A DNA stretch of 5,326 nt from Clostridia bacterium. GTDB lineage: Bacteria > Bacillota > Clostridia > Christensenellales > Pumilibacteraceae. Both the position numbers and the translations under genes were made by a program. Below, in pieces: positions 1 through 5,058 of the stretch. Position 1 is the stretch's first letter. Each line of letters opens with the position of its first letter. Where the stretch lies: assembly GCA_017452405.1 (NCBI GenBank), contig JAFTMM010000053.1, forward strand, positions 1-5,326. Reading direction: 5' to 3'. A model generated the notes under the pieces. That model had not been told where the DNA came from and did not search any database. It saw only the letters and a list, made by a program, of their open reading frames with translations.

Positions 1-190
1 GCACCAATGAAACAAGAATTACAATTACAGATACAATAATAAATAAGACTTGATTCACACCCTCTCTAAAATTAATAGTTATACTTAATCCACCGCTCAA
101 CAAAATATACAAAAAGAGAGCGCCTATGGCATTGCCCCAATTATATTTCAGCTTCTTCCAAGCGGCTTTTCTGAAATCCTTAGCAAACAT
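1..190 (-). CDS. DUF975-like integral membrane protein, N-terminal part (gene runs off the left edge)
   Basis: This is the first 63 codons of a minus-strand gene whose 3' end lies outside the window. The protein opens with a short basic amphipathic stretch (MFAKDFRKAAWKKLKYNWG, residues 1-19) and then a hydrophobic segment at about 20-40. A second hydrophobic segment starts near residue 48 and is cut by the window edge. A basic 'R.AAW..LK.NWG.AI' opening directly before the first membrane helix is the hallmark I associate with the DUF975 family of Firmicute membrane proteins, whose function is unknown. The start is well supported: AGGAGGG ends five bases before the ATG, and a strong promoter lies 25 bases further up. 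The gene is therefore probably transcribed on its own, after termination of luxS. The family call rests on the N-terminus only; a different multi-pass membrane protein cannot be excluded. Confidence 0.72.
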   Translation of the reverse strand, partial: MFAKDFRKAAWKKLKYNWGNAIGALFLYILLSGGLSITINFREGVNQVLFIIVSVIVILVSLV

Positions 191-195
191 ATTTT

Positions 196-202
196 CCCTC
201 CT
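196..202 (-). promoter_or_regulatory. Ribosome binding site of the DUF975-like gene
   Basis: The minus strand reads AGGAGGG followed by five bases (AAAAT) and ATG at 190-188. This is a near-perfect Shine-Dalgarno sequence at good spacing, and it fixes the start codon. Confidence 0.85.
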
Positions 203-214
203 AATTATAACATA

Positions 215-243
215 ATAATAACACATATCATACAAATAGTCAA
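215..243 (-). promoter_or_regulatory. Sigma-A promoter of the DUF975-like gene
   Basis: On the minus strand a -35 box TTGACT (243-238) is followed by exactly 17 bases and a -10 box TATTAT (220-215). The spacer ends in TGT, giving an extended -10. The start point should fall near 208, leaving a short leader that contains the AGGAGGG. The spacing and both hexamers are close to consensus, so a fairly strong constitutive promoter is expected. No operator is visible. Confidence 0.75.
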
Positions 244-253
244 TAGGCAAATT

Positions 254-288
254 AAAAAATCAGCCGAGAAATTTTCGACTGATTTTTT
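254..288 (-). terminator. Intrinsic terminator downstream of luxS
   Basis: The minus strand carries an A-tract, an 8-bp stem (TCAGUCGA with UCGGCUGA, one G.U pair), a loop of about 7 bases and a run of six T. It begins 6 bases after the second of two tandem luxS stop codons (299-297 and 296-294). The palindrome also folds on the plus strand with less good pairing, but no plus-strand gene enters it. It separates luxS from the promoter at 215-243. Confidence 0.82.
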
Positions 289-296
289 GATCGTTA

Positions 297-755
297 TTAG
301 TATTCCAAACGGTAATTTTCAAGCTCGAAGAGATATTTCTTTGCGTACTTTTTTGCGCCGTCAAGGTCTTGATCGGAATAGTTTCCACATTCTTCGGGTT
401 TTGCACCGGGTATTTCGCCCTCGAATTCTGAGGCGAATGCAAACGCTTCTTTGACTATTGGCAGGACGTCCACGCTCGTTAAGTCACCAAAGAGGACGAG
501 ATAAAAGCCGGTGCGACATCCCATTGGTCCGAAGTACACTACGCTGTCCGCTATGCGCGAATTGCGAAGGTAGGTCGCAACTATATGTTCTATGGTGTGG
601 ATTGCGCCCGTCGTCATAACCTCTTCTCTATTCGGAGCAGTAACGCGAAGGTCGAAAGTCGTGACGGTTACGCCCTCCTTTTCGTCTTTCCTCGACACGT
701 ACAGTCCGGGAAGAAGTTTATTATGGTCTATTGTAAAGCTGGGGATAAGATTCAT
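297..755 (-). CDS. luxS: S-ribosylhomocysteine lyase LuxS
   Basis: LuxS cleaves S-ribosylhomocysteine to homocysteine and 4,5-dihydroxy-2,3-pentanedione, the precursor of autoinducer-2, in the cytoplasmic activated methyl cycle. The 152-residue protein has every family landmark: the SFTIDH opening with His11, FDLRV (34-38), the metal-binding HTIEH (His53, Glu56, His57), the GPMGCRTGFY block with the catalytic Cys80, and EECG with the third metal ligand Cys123. The length is normal for a Firmicute LuxS. The ATG start places His11 as in the family, and an in-frame TAG lies 11 codons upstream, so no longer start is possible. There is no Shine-Dalgarno sequence before this ATG; instead the leader consists of inverted repeats (756-812). 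The gene ends in tandem TAA codons before an intrinsic terminator. The upstream ABC-F gene is on the same strand 211 bases away, but co-transcription is uncertain. No Pfs nucleosidase gene is in the window. Confidence 0.97.
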   Translation of the reverse strand: MNLIPSFTIDHNKLLPGLYVSRKDEKEGVTVTTFDLRVTAPNREEVMTTGAIHTIEHIVATYLRNSRIADSVVYFGPMGCRTGFYLVLFGDLTSVDVLPIVKEAFAFASEFEGEIPGAKPEECGNYSDQDLDGAKKYAKKYLFELENYRLEY

Positions 756-812
756 AATGGTCGATATATTTTGCTTCGCAAAATTCTATATATGGTCGCG
801 CATACGACCATT
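756..812 (-). promoter_or_regulatory. Structured luxS leader with alternative pairings and no Shine-Dalgarno
   Basis: The minus strand just before the luxS ATG contains CGACCATT (763-756) touching the start codon, a 7-bp hairpin ATTTTGC/GCAAAAT (784-768), and a second CGACCAT (798-792). AATGGTCG (812-805) can pair with either copy: with 798-792 as a local 7-bp hairpin with a 6-base loop, or with 763-756 as an 8-bp helix that closes over the first hairpin and abuts the AUG. The pairings are mutually exclusive. No AGGAGG-like sequence is present in the usual position, and I see no convincing promoter. A regulatory role is inferred; these may simply be REP-type repeat arms. Confidence 0.4.
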
Positions 813-914
813 CGATATGTTTTAGCTACGCTTTAAACTCGATATGATATGCACTACGCTCTCTCACGTTTTGCCAAAGGCAAAACATATCGAGTTACGT
901 AGAAACATATCGAA
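811..914. repeat. Nested imperfect inverted repeat (arms of about 35 bp)
   Basis: TTCGATATGTTT (811-822) is matched exactly by AAACATATCGAA (903-914), and AACTCGATATG (836-846) by CATATCGAGTT (886-896). Between these two pairs both arms also carry CTACG/CGTAG, offset by a small length difference. The arms therefore form one long palindrome with internal loops. The centre holds a separate perfect 8-bp hairpin, GTTTTGCC-AAA-GGCAAAAC (868-886), whose right arm shares its last base with the inner arm. This architecture is typical of a palindromic mobile repeat. Confidence 0.68.
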
Positions 915-950
915 CCCTTTGGGTATATAGAGCGCATTAGCGCATATAGA

Positions 951-985
951 CGCATTACAAAAAGCCTTATACTTTTTGTAATGCG
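951..985. repeat. Perfect 14-bp inverted repeat spanning the ABC-F stop codon
   Basis: CGCATTACAAAAAG (951-964) and CTTTTTGTAATGCG (972-985) are exact reverse complements separated by 7 bases. On the minus strand the TAA stop of the ABC-F gene (969-967) lies in the loop, so the upstream arm encodes the last residues (ALQK) and the downstream arm is its inverted copy. Weaker similarity continues outward (ATATA on both sides). It could fold as a strong mRNA 3' hairpin, but no T-run follows, so it is not a classical intrinsic terminator. Confidence 0.75.
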
Positions 986-2550
986 ATATACTCGTCGTAG
1001 GTTATATCCTTATCGAATACTTTTTCACCACCGGTGAGGTCGATTATTCTCGTGCAGACGGTTTGTACAAGCTCGTGGTCGTGGGAGACGAGGAGAAGAG
1101 GGCCTTTGAAGTTAATCAAACCTTTGTTGAGCGAGGTAATGGATTCAAGATCGAGGTGGTTAGTGGGTTCGTCGAGAATGAGGAAGTTGCCCTGCTCAAG
1201 CATCATTTTTGCAAGCATACAGCGCACTTTTTCGCCACCCGAAAGAACTTTAGCTTTTTTGAGCGCTTCTTCTTTGGAGAACAACATTCTACCCAACCAA
1301 CCGCGAAGAAACTCCTCGTCGTGCTGTTTCGCGTATTGGTCAAGCCAGCGCACGAGAGTAAGGTCTACGCCGTCAAACAGATCGTCGTAATTCTGCGGAA
1401 TGTAGGACGGGATAACCGTGCTTCCCCACTTAACCGTTCCCTTATCCTGCTTTTCCTTGCCCATGAGAATATCAAAAAGCATGGAGAGCGCAAGAGCGTT
1501 CTCTGAAAGGAAGCCGATTTTGTCGCCTTCTTTAACGGTGAAGTAAAGGTCTTTAAAGTACCCCTCCTTGCTCAAGCCCTCTACTTTCAAAATATCAGCA
1601 CCGAGGTCACGCTCGAACTTAAAGTCCACGTAAGGGTATTTCCTTGACGAAGGCTTAATGTCCGAGATTTCCAGCTTTTCAAGCTCTTTCTTACGGCTGG
1701 TCGCAGATTTAGCACGCTTAGCGTTAGCCGAGAAACGCGCGATAAACTCGCGGAGTTCCTTAGCGCGCGCTTCCGCTTTTTTATTCGCTTCCTTCTGCTG
1801 ACGGAGAAGGAGCTGGCTGGACTCGTACCAGAAGTCGTAGTTACCCACGAACATGGTTATCTGACGATAGTCCACGTCACAGATGTGCGTGCAAACGCTG
1901 TTGAGGAAGTGACGGTTATGCGATACTATAATAATGGTCGTATCGTCGAGATCCATAAGATAATCTTCCAGCCAATTTGCCGTTTTTGCGTCGAGGTTGT
2001 TGGTAGGCTCGTCGAGAATGAGAATGTCCGGATTGCCAAAAAGAGCTTGCGCTAATAAGACTTTGACCTTGATTTTCGGATCTACGTCCACCATAAGCGT
2101 GTCCGCAATATCGAGTGAGATACCGAGAGAGTTGAGCATTGCGTCGGCGTTAGCTTCCGCTTCGTAACCGCCGAGGTCTGCAAACTCCGTTTCGTATTCC
2201 GCCGCCTTCATGCCGTCCTCTTCAGTAAAGTCCGCCTTGCTGTAAAGCTCGTTTCTAAGCTCGTTTAACTCCATAAGACGCTTGTGCCCCCACATTACCG
2301 TATCACGCACTGTCTTATCGTCAAACGCGTTCTGGTTCTGTTGGAGCACGCTCATACGCTCGTTCTTGGAAATGAAAACTTCACCCTTATTCGGTTCGAG
2401 ATCACCGGTAAGGATTTTTAAAAACGTGGATTTGCCTGCGCCGTTCGCGCCTATAATGCCGTAGCAATTGCCTTTGGTAAACTTGATGTTTACGTTCTCG
2501 AACAGTATTCTCTGTCCGAATTGTAACGATACTCCCGTGACTTGTAACAT
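967..2550 (-). CDS. ABC-F family ATPase, YbiT/YkpA type
   Basis: This soluble protein has two ATP-binding cassettes and no membrane segment, as in ABC-F proteins that act at the ribosome (EttA, Uup, YbiT and resistance factors). Its 527 residues match the usual YbiT length. Cassette 1 has Walker A GANGAGKST (34-42), Walker B ILILDEP (176-182) with TNNLD, and the switch His211. The charged helical linker of about 240-305 (QKEANKKAEARAKEL and RFSANAKRAKSATSR) is the family's P-site tRNA-interaction motif region. Cassette 2 has signature LSGGEK (436-441), Walker B FLILDEP (456-462) with TNHLD, and His490. The cassette 1 signature is replaced by VDPKIKVKV, and the cassette 2 P-loop reads SENALALSM (349-357) without its Lys. 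The two losses belong to the same composite ATP site. The start has GGAG five bases upstream and its own promoter. No peptidyl-transferase-reaching resistance loop is obvious, so a translation role is likelier than antibiotic resistance. Confidence 0.92.
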   Translation of the reverse strand: MLQVTGVSLQFGQRILFENVNIKFTKGNCYGIIGANGAGKSTFLKILTGDLEPNKGEVFISKNERMSVLQQNQNAFDDKTVRDTVMWGHKRLMELNELRNELYSKADFTEEDGMKAAEYETEFADLGGYEAEANADAMLNSLGISLDIADTLMVDVDPKIKVKVLLAQALFGNPDILILDEPTNNLDAKTANWLEDYLMDLDDTTIIIVSHNRHFLNSVCTHICDVDYRQITMFVGNYDFWYESSQLLLRQQKEANKKAEARAKELREFIARFSANAKRAKSATSRKKELEKLEISDIKPSSRKYPYVDFKFERDLGADILKVEGLSKEGYFKDLYFTVKEGDKIGFLSENALALSMLFDILMGKEKQDKGTVKWGSTVIPSYIPQNYDDLFDGVDLTLVRWLDQYAKQHDEEFLRGWLGRMLFSKEEALKKAKVLSGGEKVRCMLAKMMLEQGNFLILDEPTNHLDLESITSLNKGLINFKGPLLLVSHDHELVQTVCTRIIDLTGGEKVFDKDITYDEYIALQKV

Positions 2551-2555
2551 TATTA

Positions 2556-2559
2556 CTCC
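2556..2559 (-). promoter_or_regulatory. Ribosome binding site of the ABC-F gene
   Basis: The minus strand reads CGGAGT followed by AATA and the ATG at 2550, with the GGAG core five bases from the start codon. It is moderate in strength and correctly spaced, and it supports the chosen start. Confidence 0.7.
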
Positions 2560-2578
2560 GATAAATTGTATTTCCTTT

Positions 2579-2607
2579 ATTATACATTAATTTACTATAA
2601 AGAGCAA
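2579..2607 (-). promoter_or_regulatory. Sigma-A promoter of the ABC-F gene
   Basis: The minus strand has TTGCTC (2607-2602), a 17-base spacer and a perfect TATAAT (2584-2579). Transcription would start near 2572, giving a leader of about 22 bases that contains the GGAG. With so short a leader there is no room for the uORF/attenuator leader typical of antibiotic-inducible ABC-F resistance genes. Confidence 0.7.
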
Positions 2608-2625
2608 CCGTTTTCCGTCAAACGA

Positions 2626-2654
2626 TTGATTTTGCGCGCGAAATATGGTATTAT
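2626..2654 (+). promoter_or_regulatory. Sigma-A promoter that predicts a leaderless mRNA for the 2661 gene
   Basis: The plus strand has TTGATT (2626-2631), a 17-base spacer ending in TGG (extended -10) and TATTAT (2649-2654). The expected start point, seven bases after the -10, is 2661, which is the A of the ATG. No Shine-Dalgarno sequence lies between the -10 and the ATG (only AAACCC). Its -35 faces that of the ABC-F promoter, with 18 bases between them, so the two genes are divergently transcribed from one short region. Confidence 0.65.
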
Positions 2655-2660
2655 AAACCC

Positions 2661-3455
2661 ATGTTTGGAAGAAAAAGAAAGGTTAATAATAATTATTACG
2701 TTTCCCCGCTTCCCGAAGCGTATTTAGGGAAGGCGGCAATTAAGGCAAGCGTTATCATAATTGCGACTTGCGCGCTTATAATTCCTGCATTCGTGCTGTG
2801 GATTTATCCCGGTATCGGCTCGCTACTTTGGTTATACGGACTCTTTGAAGCTAATATGATTTATCTTCTTCTGTTCGCAGCAACGGGCATAGGTACTCTC
2901 GTTTGCTCTATCATGAGCTTTTACGGCTATAAAATCCGCAAAGAGGTCAAACAGGTTTCTGCTCCTACGTTCGGCTTCCGCAAGGCTTCGTATAACGGTA
3001 TTTTCTTCACCGCTATTTTTGCAACCGCTTTGCTTATTTATCATCTCGTGATTCTTATCGGCTATCATATTGCCGCAAGCAACGGATACATTGAGGAGCT
3101 TATCGCGAAAATAGTGTTAGAGTCTCCCAAAGACGCCGTAGGTAAATCGTCTGCTTTTGATACGATAGGCGTAATCGTTGCCGTTTTTTACGCGCTCGTT
3201 GCAGGTGGCGTGTGGACGTATTACTTCTATACTTTCAGAGTAAACCGCAGTATGCAGTTCGTTTGCCCTGACGAAGTTCAGCCTGACGAAGCGCCCGCCA
3301 TCCCCACGCCAGAAGAAGCAGAGGAAAACTACCCCAATGACCGCGTGCGCTACTTCGGCAGTCCGTACGGCTTAACCGAGGAAGAAAAGGAAGAAGGCAA
3401 AAAGGCGTTCCGAGATGACGAGCCAGACAAAAAGAAAGGTAAGAAAAAGAAGTGA
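2661..3455 (+). CDS. Uncharacterised four-helix membrane protein with acidic/lysine-rich C-terminal tail
   Basis: I do not recognise a named family. The 264-residue protein begins with a basic segment (MFGRKRK) and has four likely membrane helices at about 26-48, 65-88, 113-136 and 168-191. A basic loop of about 91-108 (KIRKEVK...FRK) lies between helices 2 and 3, and by the positive-inside rule both ends face the cytoplasm. The tail from about 203 is hydrophilic: a Pro/Glu-rich stretch (PDEVQPDEAPAIPTPEEAEE), then NDRVRYFGSPYGLTEEEKEEG, which looks like a folded or binding motif, and finally KKKGKKKK. There is no signal-peptidase site, enzyme motif or transporter signature. The ATG is the only plausible start: it lies at the predicted transcription start, and the next in-frame ATG is at residue 66, after helix 1. 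The gene is transcribed alone, divergent from the ABC-F gene and convergent with the GH43 gene, so context gives no functional hint. Confidence 0.8.
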   Translation: MFGRKRKVNNNYYVSPLPEAYLGKAAIKASVIIIATCALIIPAFVLWIYPGIGSLLWLYGLFEANMIYLLLFAATGIGTLVCSIMSFYGYKIRKEVKQVSAPTFGFRKASYNGIFFTAIFATALLIYHLVILIGYHIAASNGYIEELIAKIVLESPKDAVGKSSAFDTIGVIVAVFYALVAGGVWTYYFYTFRVNRSMQFVCPDEVQPDEAPAIPTPEEAEENYPNDRVRYFGSPYGLTEEEKEEGKKAFRDDEPDKKKGKKKK

Positions 3456-3518
3456 AAGAGAAGCCTTTCCACTGAGTTACCTTTAGGTGGAGATGACTAA
3501 AAATTATTCAAAGCATTA

Positions 3519-3551
3519 AAAACGGCTGTTGCTACTTTCAACAGCCGTTTT
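3519..3551. terminator. Bidirectional intrinsic terminator between convergent genes
   Basis: AAAACGGCTGTTG (3519-3531) and CAACAGCCGTTTT (3539-3551) form a perfect 13-bp stem with a 7-base loop (CTACTTT). On the minus strand the stem runs into TTTTTAA, a good T-run 11 bases past the GH43 stop. On the plus strand it is followed by TTTTACGTTTT and would end the membrane-protein transcript. It is strong in GC core and symmetrical, so it serves both genes. Confidence 0.9.
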
Positions 3552-3562
3552 ACGTTTTCGTT

Positions 3563-5011
3563 TTAGGCTAATATAAATTTATTGAAATCGATTCTTCCCT
3601 TGCCTTCGTATTTAAAGAACAAAGCGTGCGTTCCATCCGATACGTTAAGGTCGGCGGTAAAGTCTTTATAGTCCTTTTGCGCTGTTATGGAAACGATGGA
3701 GACTACGTTGCCGTTTTCGTCAGTTACGGTGAACTTACCTACGCCGTTGCCTTTTACGCTGACGGTCAGGGATTTTGCACCGTCAAAGTCGAAGTACTTA
3801 TAGCCGGCTACGCTACCGTCGCGTATGTTTGCGATATACTGATCGCCGTCGCTTTCTCTATCCTCGCCCGTCTGTGTGAAGTAAGGATGAATTCCCTCTC
3901 CGCCTTTGAATACAGAGTAGAATCGACAGCCCTTAGCCGAATACAACTGACACGCTATGCGCGCCTCATACTCACCCACGCCCTTGAGCGGTCCGCCGTT
4001 TAGTCCACAGCTTGTTACTTCAACCTGATCGATTGAACCGTCCGGCTTTATCGTTATCTCCTCGGCACAAGCCTGACGGGAGAAGCAATGACGGTTGGTC
4101 TGGCGGTGGTAGAAGATATAATACTTACCGCAAGCCTCCACGATTGAACCGTGAGTGTTGCCGGTGTAGTTCTTTGCATCTTTAACGCCCTTTACACCGT
4201 TTAAGCCAACGTCGCCTATGCTGACGATAGTACCCCCGAACTCGAATTCGCCGTCCGGCTTATCGCTGGTAGCGTAGCAAAGTTCGTGACCGAGGAAGGA
4301 AGAATATACGAAGTAATACTTGTCCCCGATTTTACGCATGGAAGCTGCTTCGAAGAACTCGTGACCTTCGTAAGGCGTGCCTGCGCTATTACGTTTACAT
4401 CTTGCTTTGAGATATTTGGGGTCTACGTCTACCGTAACCATGTCGGGTTTGAGAACGGTTACTACCGCGCCCTCCCTACTTATGGGCTTACCACCCGTCA
4501 AGAAGAAAGGATAGAACGTCGGGCAGAAGCCGGTATAGAGGTATACCTTGTCACCCTCTACGTATACGCCGGGGTCGAATTGGAAGATATCGCCTTTTTT
4601 CTTGCCGAGGCGTGTTCCGTCCGCGTAATGCACGTAATCCACGAATTCGTACTGACCGGCAGGCGTATCACATCTCGCTACGCCGATTACTCCCATATAG
4701 TCGCAGAAATAGTAAAGGTAATACTTTCCGTCAGGACCTTGGCAAACGTCGGGAGCGTACATGGAATGCTTGGCTTTCGGATTCATAGGATCCTGTTCTT
4801 TGCGCCATATTACGCCTTCGTATCGCCAGTCGGAAAGGTCATTTTCCGGCGCAGACCAACAAACGTAGTCGTTCATACAGAAAGTCTTGCCGTTAAACTT
4901 ATCGTGGCTTCCGTATACGTATATACGGTCGCCGAACTTGTGTGGCTCGCCGTCGGGTATGTATTCCCAGCTCGGCAAGTACGGGTTAAATACTTGTTGT
5001 TTATTCATCAT
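3563..5011 (-). CDS. Glycoside hydrolase family 43 enzyme with C-terminal CBM6-like domain (beta-xylosidase / alpha-arabinofuranosidase type)
   Basis: GH43 enzymes are five-bladed beta-propellers that invert and release xylose or arabinose from plant glycans. The N-terminal reading FNPYLPSWEYIPDGEPHKFGDRIYVYGSHD fits the family, with Asp20 as the likely general base. Asp146 in FQFDPGVY fits the pKa-modulating Asp, and Glu221 in HEFFEAASM the general acid (Glu218 is the alternative). His287 in GNTHGSI is the usual central His. Residues 1 to about 335 form the propeller, and about 345-482 resemble a CBM6-type beta-sandwich (YKYFDFDGAKSLTVSVKG, THALFFKYEG). There is no signal peptide, so the enzyme should act on imported oligosaccharides. 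Two ATGs stand in tandem: the RBS AAGGAG lies 3 bases from the first and 6 from the second, so translation may really start at 5008 (481 residues). The adjacent kinase gene points to xylose or arabinose metabolism; the exact substrate cannot be read from the sequence. Confidence 0.9.
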   Translation of the reverse strand: MMNKQQVFNPYLPSWEYIPDGEPHKFGDRIYVYGSHDKFNGKTFCMNDYVCWSAPENDLSDWRYEGVIWRKEQDPMNPKAKHSMYAPDVCQGPDGKYYLYYFCDYMGVIGVARCDTPAGQYEFVDYVHYADGTRLGKKKGDIFQFDPGVYVEGDKVYLYTGFCPTFYPFFLTGGKPISREGAVVTVLKPDMVTVDVDPKYLKARCKRNSAGTPYEGHEFFEAASMRKIGDKYYFVYSSFLGHELCYATSDKPDGEFEFGGTIVSIGDVGLNGVKGVKDAKNYTGNTHGSIVEACGKYYIFYHRQTNRHCFSRQACAEEITIKPDGSIDQVEVTSCGLNGGPLKGVGEYEARIACQLYSAKGCRFYSVFKGGEGIHPYFTQTGEDRESDGDQYIANIRDGSVAGYKYFDFDGAKSLTVSVKGNGVGKFTVTDENGNVVSIVSITAQKDYKDFTADLNVSDGTHALFFKYEGKGRIDFNKFILA

Positions 5012-5014
5012 AAT

Positions 5015-5020
5015 CTCCTT
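5015..5020 (-). promoter_or_regulatory. Ribosome binding site of the GH43 gene (favours the second of two ATGs)
   Basis: The minus strand reads AAGGAG, then ATT, ATG, ATG. The site is 3 bases from the first ATG (5011) and 6 bases from the second (5008). The second spacing is the more usual one, so 5008 may be the true start; the difference is one Met. Confidence 0.75.
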
Positions 5021-5058
5021 ATTATTTTGCGCCGATTTTCATTCGCCGACTACCCACG

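Larger units (their letters stand above)
756..966. repeat. Gene-free block of palindromic REP/MITE-like repeats
   Basis: The whole 211-base gap between the ABC-F stop and the luxS start holds no gene and is almost entirely repeats. It contains hairpins at 768-784 and 792-811, a nested inverted repeat at 811-914 with a hairpin at 868-886 inside it, ACCC-TTT-GGGT at 914-924, and direct copies of TATAGA(G)CGCATTA at 926-939 and 945-957. An inverted repeat at 951-985 then reaches into the ABC-F gene. The recurring word CATATCGA (and its complement) appears four times in 813-913. This density resembles non-autonomous palindromic elements scattered between genes in some bacterial genomes. No transposase, target-site duplication or phage-type feature is visible. 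Confidence 0.65.

Noticed and set aside
585..836. Plus-strand open frames opposite luxS, running into the repeat block
   Set aside because: They overlap the conserved luxS catalytic region in antisense, and the extension outside luxS is hairpin sequence, not protein-like.
811..957. CRISPR array
   Set aside because: The repeated words are inverted or irregularly spaced, units are too short, and no regular repeat-spacer pattern or cas gene is present.
756..966. SAM- or SAH-type riboswitch before luxS
   Set aside because: None of the conserved core sequences of these riboswitches is recognisable; the region is explained by simple inverted and direct repeats.
1034..1506. Plus-strand open frames (118 and 147 codons) opposite the ABC-F gene
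   Set aside because: Both lie wholly inside the ABC-F coding region, and their translations resemble no protein. They are shadows of the real frame.
967..2550. Antibiotic-resistance ABC-F (ARE) protein
   Set aside because: Length, linker and motif pattern match the YbiT/YkpA housekeeping branch, and the short leader of about 22 bases leaves no room for the inducible attenuator usual for resistance members.
2832..3068. Minus-strand frame of 78 codons inside the membrane-protein gene
   Set aside because: It is antisense to predicted transmembrane helices and has no start signals; it is a shadow frame.
3466..3492. Possible second hairpin (TCCAC...GTGGA) after the membrane-protein stop
   Set aside because: The stem is only 5-6 bp with a long loop. 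It may be a decayed palindromic repeat, but it is too weak to list as a feature.
3485..3519. Tiny frame MTKNYSKH with an AGGTGGAG-like sequence before it
   Set aside because: The RBS-like sequence abuts the ATG with no spacing, the frame has only eight codons, and it runs into the terminator stem.
3626..4003. Plus-strand open frame of 125 codons opposite the GH43 C-terminal module
   Set aside because: It is antisense to a well-supported domain and has no RBS or recognisable product.
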